This document shows positions 18,456 to 25,179 of a stretch of 25,179 bases of DNA, in pieces. A program made the translations under genes and the position numbers. A model generated the notes under the pieces. That model saw only the letters and a list, made by a program, of their open reading frames with translations, was not told the origin of the DNA and searched no databases. Origin of the DNA: Blattamonas nauphoetae (taxonomy: Eukaryota; Preaxostyla; Oxymonadida); contig JARBJD010000668.1 of the NCBI GenBank assembly GCA_033064195.1, forward strand, positions 1-25,179, written 5' to 3'. Each line of letters begins with the position of its first letter. Positions within the stretch are counted from its first letter, which is position 1.

Positions 18456-19575
18456 TCATTGGTGATGATTGGTGGGAGATTGTGTTTGCGTGATGATTCC
18501 CTCATTCTCATCCCAAACAAGCACTGTCTCCCGTTCTCCGTCTGTCCACTCCCCTTTAAGAGATGCCATCAAACCTGAAATATCCAGCAACTCGGATTTT
18601 GATGGGCTGTTGTGCCTTTTCTTTGTTTTCCGCCCATCGCACTCGAACCAGTACCAATCGTTGTCAGCCTTCTGACCTGTCGGACGTGAAGCTGATTTGG
18701 TGGACTCAGCCACCCCAGTGTGACACGAGTCTTTTGAAAGTCGGTTTGTCCTTCTTTCTTTCGGAATCTTCCAGGTGAAAGGAGAAATCGCGACGATGGA
18801 AACAATCGCTGTCAAATGATCTGTCTGTCCTTCAACGCTCAATCGGAGTTGGTATTTGTTCTTCTTCCATGCATCTCGTTTCTCTGTTCTCTGTTTTTGT
18901 CAAGGAACATCGTTCAGAATCGACCGAATCACACCACAAGAATGATCAACTCCTTATCCTCAAGAAATGAATGAACACAAGAGCTAGTCACACCAAAGCA
19001 TTAACGTACAATCCTACTGCTCTATTTGTTCTTCAAAAGTCCATTGACCAACTGCCAATGCCTATTCTACTCTTCCAACATTCGTCCATCCAAATCATCT
19101 GTGATACACAATTCTGACAATCTGCATTATTGTGTGCACTCTATGGACTCTCCTCTATTCACAGTGATTCAAAAATGATCTGTTCAACTTGATGCAGGTG
19201 TGAATCGGGATGACAAGATTTGCCCAACCGAAGCTCGGATTCTCCAGGGATCTCACGTTGATCTGCTCGCCCACCAACACAATGTCATCTTTCTTGATTG
19301 GTGCCCACAGCTTTGTTTGCCGAAAGCGCTTGATTCTGCTCTCAGGACACTTAAAGACCAAACCAGCAATTCACTTCTCATTCCTCCACATGTGAGATCC
19401 AGGGTCTTCAAACATCACATCGATGATGTCAAGCAGTTCTGTGCAGTCTTGGAACCACAGAAATCACAGCTATCGATTTCGACGGAAGGCCCACCACTTC
19501 CAACCACTTTCGTCGTGAAGGACTTCGAAATGACAACAACTACTGGCAGTGCAATTGAAGACTAGCGTATCCACC
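18456..19575 (-). pseudogene. Decayed minus-strand surface-protein-like gene
   Basis: Minus-strand fragments in order: SSIALPVVVVISKSFTTKVV with PSVEIDSCDFCG (about 19440-19575), then FRQTKLWAPIKKDDIVLVGE with SLENPSFGWANLVIP (19155-19361). The last is a 128-residue open stretch (18456-18842) containing NDWYWFECDGRKTKKRHNSP and GEWTDGERETVLVWDENEGI. The first fragment is homologous to minus-strand sequence at about 14770-14850, which argues that both are remains of one gene family. Stops and frame changes lie between the pieces. The style suits the beta-helix surface proteins, but domain identity is inferred. Confidence 0.4.
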
Positions 19576-19608
19576 ACTTCATCTTCTTTCTTCAACTTGA
19601 CGTCTTAA

Positions 19609-19615
19609 CCCATAA
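19609..19615 (+). promoter_or_regulatory. CCCATAA motif 35 nt before the start codon of family copy 3
   Basis: CCCATAA begins exactly 35 nt before the ATG at 19644. The site is preserved although the gene behind it is broken, which suggests recent damage or a sequence error. Confidence 0.55.
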
Positions 19616-19643
19616 CGAATGATTTCGTTGAGAATCAAGCGGA

Positions 19644-20716
19644 ATGATAGGTTTATACACGAAGCAATCCTCATCCACTGCTTCTCCTTACTCTGGTATC
19701 TCTTCACACTGCGTTTCATGTTCTACAGACTGTTCTCCTTTCATGAATTGGAACGAAGAAGAACATGAAACTGACTTTGAAGATGCAGTTGTACTTCAGT
19801 CTCTCGTTGCGACTGTAAAGTTGCAGCCTGCATTGGATGTCTCTCTGGAGGCGAAAGCAGTGAAGTTCCTCGTATCAATAGCTCCGGAAGAAGAAGAATC
19901 AGTCGATGAGTTTCTTAGCAGCTTTGCATCGCCCTCTGATGAATCGTTGACCAACTTCGTACAGTCCGTTGTTGTGCTCGTTTATTCAACCAGTCATTCC
20001 GTCATAACTGCAGCAATAAAGATGCTCAGAAATCTGATCATCTGGTGTTCCGCCCCATCTCGACTTGACCTCGTCAAAGCTGACTTGATCCCCAACTCAT
20101 GAACACCCTCAATCCACAATCTCTTTCTTTTGCAAAATCAGCCGATATCCACACTTGCCTCATTTCAACCATCTGCAGATCTTTCTGGATCATAACTCCA
20201 TATTTTCTCACAGAACTCGGAATTGAAGATGGTGATGAACAACAAGCTATTCACGAGATAGTTTTGCAGCAAATTCTCGTCCCTTCGAGAAGTATATTCG
20301 CCATTTGTGCGTGAACCGATTTTCGATCATCGATGGTTCGCAATCCATGCGTTTTCTGGCCCTCCTCGCTTCCCTCCTCGAAATATCTACTTATTATCAA
20401 CCAACGATGGATCTTGTTCTTCGTATGCCAGTCGTTCTCACGATCCAAAGTTGTCTGACATTCTTCGAACATCGTTACTCAATCGAGATTTTTTATGCAA
20501 ATCCTGTTCAATGCCCAAGGAGAATGGAACAAAAGAAGGGGAGAAGAGCAACGTATGTGGAAGACAGAGGTTGGAATGTTGAGAATGGAGGGCTTCGAAG
20601 ATGTGACCGAGCAAAGGCTGCTAAACGATCAAACAGACCATTCTGAGAGGTGCATTGGTTTGTACTCGATTGCATGGAACAACTTTCTGGGCATGCACCT
20701 TCCAGAAGTGGAATAG
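19644..20716 (+). pseudogene. Lineage-specific helical family protein, copy 3 (three indels)
   Basis: Colinear with copies 1 and 2 from DCSPFMNW and VLQSLVATVKLQPALDVSLE to RMEGFEDV and LGMHLPEVE, with the TAG at the matching place. Three single-base length changes break the frame. One base is missing near 20093 (GATCCCCAACTC where the others have GATCCCTCAACT). One is missing near 20290 (CTTCGAGAAGTATATTC). One is extra in the T run near 20490 (GAGATTTTTTATG). All other family blocks remain well conserved (RFSIIDGSQSM, YYQPTMDLVLRMPVVL). Two of the three changes sit in short homopolymers, so assembly error is as likely as a recent pseudogene. Confidence 0.75.
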
Positions 20717-20748
20717 AGACAGACATGAACCAGCGATTCATTCAAACT

Positions 20749-20880
20749 GTTTCTGACTTCATTTGTACCACAAACACGTTTTGTGTGATCTTTCTCGGCG
20801 CTGGCCTCACTACATGCTTTGCCAGAACGATTGGGATTCTCCCCTCGCCAGTCTCACGCGATGGTCGCCACATCTCATCC
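20749..20880 (+). other. Conserved 3' flanking block of family copy 3
   Basis: It starts GTTTCTGACTTCATTTGT 33 nt after the TAG and ends CGCGATGGTCGCCACATCTC. It is the most diverged of the three blocks but aligns end to end. Confidence 0.55.
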
Positions 20881-21259
20881 AATCACCTCACATCTCAATA
20901 TGTCCCATCATTGGAAGTAAACGCAACATCTCGTTTCATTCTGTCCAGTGCATGTGCAATCAAATTGTTATCACTTGGACGTCTGGTCCAATTCATTCTT
21001 GTTCTCTTTCATCTCTTCATCTTGATTATCGATTGTGGATGTGTTTAGGGAAATAAACATGTGAATCACGTTGAAAAGGCCCTTTATGGTGGCAGATATT
21101 CAATCATCGAAAGATAAACCAGGGTGAGTTGGAATGTACTCTTTGTGCATGCTGGGTGAGATCATCGACAGACCCCAACAGCGAGTGGAGATGAAGACAT
21201 TATTATCGCATAAGAGCTTCAACAAGAAATCATTGTCTCGTCCAAGCAGGAGACAGGTC
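20881..21259. other. Intergenic DNA
   Basis: No supported gene. The open frames here are short and without recognisable motifs. Confidence 0.4.
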
Positions 21260-21990
21260 AATCTCACTCGCTCAGACTCGATTGACACTAAGCTTCAAGA
21301 CTCGACCTTTGTAGCCCGCGGATCGATCCCAATCCCGCTCACCACTCTTCCTCCTCTTCTGCACGCGGATAAGTCACATCTCCGTGTCAAGAACACCACT
21401 TTCAATCCATGCAAAGGCGTTAATGAATCGGGAAACTCCATTTTTAACTATCCACTTGTCGTTTCAGAAGAAATTTCATCAGGAATTGTTTCGGTGACTG
21501 TCACAATACTTCCAAAACTGTCTGCTCTTTCTCATCTCGTTCTTCCTCAGTCGTTCGAACTATCGTTGGTCTAATGGAATCACCACGCCAAAATCCTGAA
21601 GTGGACACTGGTTTAGGATGCGGCTCGAAGTGTTTGTTCTCATCATTTTATCTTTTCAGATTGTTTCTCGCTGTGGTCGAATGACGGTTGTGTGTGGCTT
21701 CAACAAGGACCAGGGTTTGAAACTAGACATGGTGGGACCTGCCATCCTCCTCTGAAAGAGGGAGATTGTGTGCGGATGGAAGTGGGCATGGATTCGAAGC
21801 CCCGAACGCTTCAATTCTTCGTGAACGGCGAGGCAGGTCAGTTTTACGTCTCTGATCTCCCCACACTCGTCCGAATTGCGGTTTGCTCCTCTTCTTGTTT
21901 CCTTTCTCAGTTCATTGCTTTCTATGAAGGGACATCAGTTCGTGTGGATCGCATTACTCGTCAATCAACGCAACACCAATCAAACCTGGA
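21260..21990 (+). pseudogene. Decayed SPRY-domain protein gene, C-terminal part
   Basis: The first fragment (to about 21570) has SDSIDTKLQDSTFVARGSIP, LHADKSHLRVKNTTF and EEISSGIVSVTVTILP. A second, in another frame (about 21566-21660), reads GLMESPRQNPEVDTGLG. The third, in yet another frame (21665-21990), has FSLWSNDGCVWLQQG, HPPLKEGDCVRMEVGMDSKP and TLQFFVNGEAGQFYVSDLP. The last is a clear SPRY/B30.2-type half: GD-x-VRMEVDM, then the FFVNG strand. At least two frame changes separate the parts, and the region after LPTLVRI departs from the expected ending. Such SPRY modules commonly mediate protein binding. An intron within the gap cannot be excluded (a TTTTCAG precedes the third fragment at 21654-21660). 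Confidence 0.6.
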
Positions 21991-22449
21991 ACAAGCCGTT
22001 TGATTGGGAAGAGATCAACTCACGCATGGTATGAACGAATCGTTTGATATTATGAGTTCTTTTCCTTGCGAAGGAGATTGTTTTCTCATTCTTCTTGCTC
22101 TGCTTCAATCTTCATTTGTCTCCTCATCGCCTCGTTCTCTCTCAGCCTGCATGCAATTTGTTGCAAACTGCCCTCGGCATGATTATTTTGATTGGTAACG
22201 TGCACTGTTCGAGATGTTCACTACCCTCGCAGAATTCAGAGCTCAACCTCAAATTTGACGATTGTCGATGAAATTTGATTTATGTCTTCTTATTTTTCTT
22301 TCACCTCACAACTCACCTTTCACGTCACTCTCTGATCATTGAGTTGCTTTTTCGTTTGGAGCTCTCAAAACGAGAGTAAAGGTTCAGATCGAAGCCAGAA
22401 CACTCTGTTCGGTTTGAATGTGCATCTAATATGATTTATATTGTTTAGG
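21991..22449. other. Intergenic DNA
   Basis: No supported gene. It ends with ATTGTTTAG at about 22441-22449, which could be the 3' splice site before the next coding stretch; the matching 5' site was not identified. Confidence 0.4.
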
Positions 22450-23725
22450 AATACTCGATTGGTTCACTACCGTTCTGACGAGACCATTCTCGCACAAGCA
22501 GCCCAGTTCATGCTGTCAATCGATAAGTACATCAATGCCCCTGAACAATACACAGAGAGCTATGAATACGCGTATTTGGCCGGATCTGTTCAAACTAGTA
22601 CACTGTCTCAACTGGAGAAGGCTTCAGCGCTTTTCTTCGTACATCGAAGAATGGATCAAAAGTCGCAACAACCCCGATATGTTTTGGAAAGGTGTTCTCA
22701 CTGCAATACTGCAATGCCTAACCAACAGCTGGGCCATTTCCGATCTCAGTTATCGGAGAATATGGAAGAACATTAAACCCCACTGGTCAACATTTGTGAT
22801 CGATTTTGAACCGTTCCCTATGAAACCGAAATCTTATCGCCAAGGCATTAATTCACGTGAACAATGCCTTCACTGGATTCTCGAAGTTCCACAAGGCGGC
22901 GACCACCCTCTCAAACAGGGCGTCGCGCCCAAACTGCTCCAATACATGGACCAAACTGAATCAGACCACTTCTCTTCTCTGATCTCAAGATCCTGTTCGT
23001 GTGTCTCCGCATGCGTGTGCTCCACTTTCATCATCCCTTTCTGGAGGAAGGGCTGAGGACGCCGCCGAAATGGTGTCCTTCCACAACAACGAAACGATCG
23101 CGGATTATGCCAAAGAAATCCTGATCCTCCGCCCGATAGGATCCAAATTGATCCCATTGATGAAGTTTCGGAGCGAATACTGGCCAAATGTGTCCAGACG
23201 ATTCAAAGAATTCAGGAGCATCAAAATGAATTCAGACGACGATGGGTGCTCATCCGATGCTGAATATCCGATTGATGTGGAGAAAGCGGCGGAGAAGCGT
23301 GCGAGACGTACACGATATAGGAAGACGAGTTCATCGGAACACGAATACAACGAGGACGATGAATACGAAAACGACGATGAACAGTACGACGAGGAAGAGG
23401 AAGCGTACGAAGGAGAAGAAGAAGAAGAATCTCGCTCAGACGCCTCAGATGAGTACGAAGACTCCTCAGATTTGCCTCCTGATACGTTTTATCGGAACGT
23501 GAATACGACGACGACGAAGAACAATACGACGAGGAAGACGAACAGTACGGCGAGGAAAACGAACAGTACGGCGAGGAAAACGAACAGTACGGCGAGGAAA
23601 ACGAACAGTACGGCGAGGAAAACGAACAGTACGGCGAGGAAAACGAACAGTACGGCGAGGAAAACGAACAGTACGGCGAGGAAAACGAACAGTACGGCGA
23701 GGAAAACGAGGATTCAAATTCGTAA
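22450..23725 (+). CDS. Helical protein with long acidic, repeat-bearing C-terminus (frame changes present)
   Basis: The first part reads NTRLVHYRSDETILAQAAQF and ends near 22590. In another frame comes PDLFKLVHCLNWRRLQRFSS to LLQYMDQTESDHFSSL (to about 22990), a helical, aromatic-rich region. Next, from about 23050, is AEMVSFHNNETIADYAKEIL, RPIGSKLIPLMKFRSEYWPN and a basic segment KRARRTRYRK. Then an acidic run (EYNEDDEYENDDEQYDEEEE) leads into the tandem repeats, best read as EEDEQYGEENEQYGEEN and ending EDSNS with TAA at 23723-23725. At least three frame switches are needed; short introns or indels may account for them. The acidic tail resembles those of chromatin or histone-binding proteins, by composition only. 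I do not recognise the family. Confidence 0.5.
23519..23707 (+). repeat. Tandem 21-nt repeat, eight perfect units plus one variant
   Basis: The unit GAACAGTACGGCGAGGAAAAC occurs eight times without a single difference at 23540-23707, preceded by a variant unit at 23519-23539. In the frame matching the acidic text on both sides it encodes EQYGEEN. Perfect identity at synonymous sites points to recent slippage or unequal exchange rather than selection. Confidence 0.9.
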
Positions 23726-23864
23726 AGACGGAATCTCATCCACACAAACACTTCGAATCATTTTCGCACCATCACTTCACCATTAGTTCGTTTCAGGACT
23801 CAACATGACCAATTATGAAGGAATCAAATTGAATCGGTGCGGATCCAGAGGTTTCTGTCGCTCA

Positions 23865-23871
23865 CCCATTC
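23865..23871 (+). promoter_or_regulatory. CCCAT motif 35 nt before the start codon of family copy 4
   Basis: CCCATTC begins exactly 35 nt before the ATG at 23900. It keeps the first five bases of the CCCATAA found at the same distance before the other three copies. Confidence 0.5.
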
Positions 23872-23899
23872 TAATTTTCGATTCACATAGACCACCTTA

Positions 23900-24620
23900 A
23901 TGAGTGATCAATCATTGGCTGAAATAATCTCATCTGAGCCTAATCAGTCCTGTGTGTCTCCTGATGGCTTTCCATCCGTTATAGATACCTCTGCCTTCGC
24001 CAATTGGGATGGAAAACGATTCTCATGGCCTCAAGAATCACTGACGGTATTTCAGTCTCTGGTTCAAGTGATCAAGGAACACCCATCGATTGATGATGCT
24101 ATGGCCAAAAAGCGGTCTTGCTTTTGAACAAATCGGTACAACCGTCATCCGGAATGCTGACCTTTCATCCTTGGCCTGGTCCCATCGTCTCCCGATGAGT
24201 CTGTCCTGAATTTTGTGACTTCAATGATTGTGCTCGCATCGTCAGCCAATCAGATACTGGTTCGGGAAACCCTTCTTGTGCTTGTTCATATGATCATCTG
24301 GGGATTCTAAATGAATTGTTACCCGCGTATTTTCTTCTGTCATATGAGCAGAAACTCAATACATTTTCAGAGCCTCATATTCTCCTTCATTCGACATGAT
24401 TAAGGTGTTTTCCATTTTTCTGACTCTTCATCCAATCTTTCCGTCTGATTTCTTCTTTCAGCGATCCTTCTTCGCTCAAACTAACACGTTCCCCAAAATT
24501 GTGCAAGTACCTCGTTCTAACACATCATTTGAAGCTGACCTCCATCGTTTGAACAGTGTATATATTCTCATCTTCGCTTTCCAAGTCCGTTTTATTTCAA
24601 CTCAGATCTATCAATGACAC
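23900..24620 (+). pseudogene. Diverged, broken fourth copy of the helical family
   Basis: Homologous segments come in the right order: SAFANWDGKRFSWPQ (cf. SPFLNW), LTVFQSLVQVIKEHPSIDDA (cf. FQSLVATVKLQPALDD), then in a second frame GLAFEQIGTTVIRNADLSSL, and in the first again VPSSPDESVLNFVTSMIVLA with SANQILVRETLLVLVHMIIW. After a TAA at 24308-24310 comes TFPKIVQVPRSNTSFEADLH, matching the PQLIITLNPQSLPF...DIR region of the others. Two frame changes, a TAA and a TGA (about 24397-24399) interrupt it, and the C-terminal 150 residues are absent. A 57-nt candidate intron (24405-24461) precedes the last segment, a feature not seen in the other copies. Confidence 0.65.
24405..24461 (+). other. Candidate short intron in family copy 4
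   Basis: AAG then GTGTTTTCC at the 5' side and a pyrimidine tract ending TTCTTTCAG at the 3' side; 57 nt. It lies between two stretches that align to the family on each side. Confidence 0.4.
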
Positions 24621-25179
24621 TTGACATCTCTATGTTTTATTGTGATTTCGAGTTTTTCATCTCTTTCCTTCAGCTGTATCATTCAGATCTGGTAGTCTCT
24701 GTCTTCTCTTCTCACAGTGAACTTGTTTCTGATCTGCCTCCCTCCTCTGTAGCAAACCATTAAAAGTGTCGTTCCTTCCATTTCCACGTCACAAACACGC
24801 CATTCTGACACACACCAGAAATTTCATAGAGATCTTTTATGAGTGAGATATCCAAAATAAGCTTTTCACGTTTTTGATGATATATGTTTTCAATTCGCAT
24901 TTCTCTCACAAATCCGTTTTTATGTCGTTTACCACCACCTCTTTGATTTCTGGAAACGTTGTGAAGAAAAAAGTGATAAAATGTCCAGATCCTATAAGAG
25001 CTCAATCGAACGCGATCAAAGCAAAATCTACAAAATTTAGCACTTTTCAGTCCTGAAAGCAGATGAATGCAAATTGTGCATTTTTAATTTTTGTAACGCA
25101 CCATAGTGTAAAGTAACATTTCATTTAGAATCACCCATCTCAAGTTCCACCATTAATCCGACTGTCCTCTCATCAACCT
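24621..25179. other. AT-rich intergenic DNA to window end
   Basis: No coding, RNA or repeat feature that I can support. Confidence 0.5.

Noticed and set aside
20650-21048. A 132-codon + frame downstream of family copy 3
   Set aside because: It overlaps the conserved 3' flanking block in a frame not kept in the other two copies, so it is most likely non-coding.
23540-23707. CRISPR array
   Set aside because: The units are contiguous with no spacers and lie in a coding region; this is a minisatellite.
23502-23720. The basic NSTARKT repeat frame as the true protein end
   Set aside because: The other frame continues the acidic composition seen upstream (DEQYDEEE) and ends naturally in EDSNS and a stop right after the repeats.
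1-25179. Window-wide use of TAA/TAG as glutamine
   Set aside because: The three family copies end at TAG at the same aligned position, and long intact frames contain no internal TAA/TAG. It is kept only as an open question for the gene at 9.9-13 kb.

Overview
The window reads as nuclear DNA of a protist from the Preaxostyla (oxymonads). Blattamonas nauphoetae is the closest fit I can name, from memory and without a database check. The grounds are a repeated family of ~357-residue helical proteins that all carry the block FQSLVATVKLQP, beta-helix surface proteins ending in a membrane segment plus a kinase-like domain, SPRY-domain remnants, short (~55 nt) candidate introns and tightly packed genes. 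I see no rRNA, tRNA or CRISPR array.

Layout. (1) 1-8374: one host gene on the + strand, encoding an extracellular beta-helix-type region, one transmembrane helix and a cytoplasmic pseudokinase. It is cut by two mobile elements. A 1427-bp terminal-inverted-repeat element (526-1952) has a perfect 8-bp target duplication and looks hAT-like. A 4.7-kb DIRS-type tyrosine-recombinase retrotransposon (about 2143-6816) lies in minus orientation. The host reading frame is the same on both sides of each insertion, so both look recent. (2) 8375-9940: pyrimidine-rich, mostly non-coding, with an old duplicated block and a weak remnant resembling a Rap1-type BRCT-Myb protein. (3) 9947-13049: a long helical-repeat gene of about 1000 codons, one frame over most of its length but crossed by a TAA, a TAG and at least two frame changes. 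(4) 13234-20880: three copies of the FQSLVATVKLQP family (two open, one with three indels). They alternate with decayed minus-strand material that resembles the beta-helix surface proteins. (5) 21260-21990: a decayed SPRY-domain gene. (6) 22450-23725: a helical then very acidic protein ending in eight perfect 21-nt repeats. (7) 23900-24620: a fourth, diverged and broken family copy. The last 550 bases hold nothing I can support.

Two patterns stand out beyond gene content. All four family members carry CCCAT exactly 35 nt before their ATG (CCCATAA in three). The three complete-length copies share a conserved ~130-nt block that begins 32-33 nt after the stop codon. The copies therefore seem to carry their own fixed control sequences at both ends. 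No metabolic operon or defence cassette is visible; the region looks like surface-protein and lineage-specific family DNA turning over quickly through duplication, decay and transposition.
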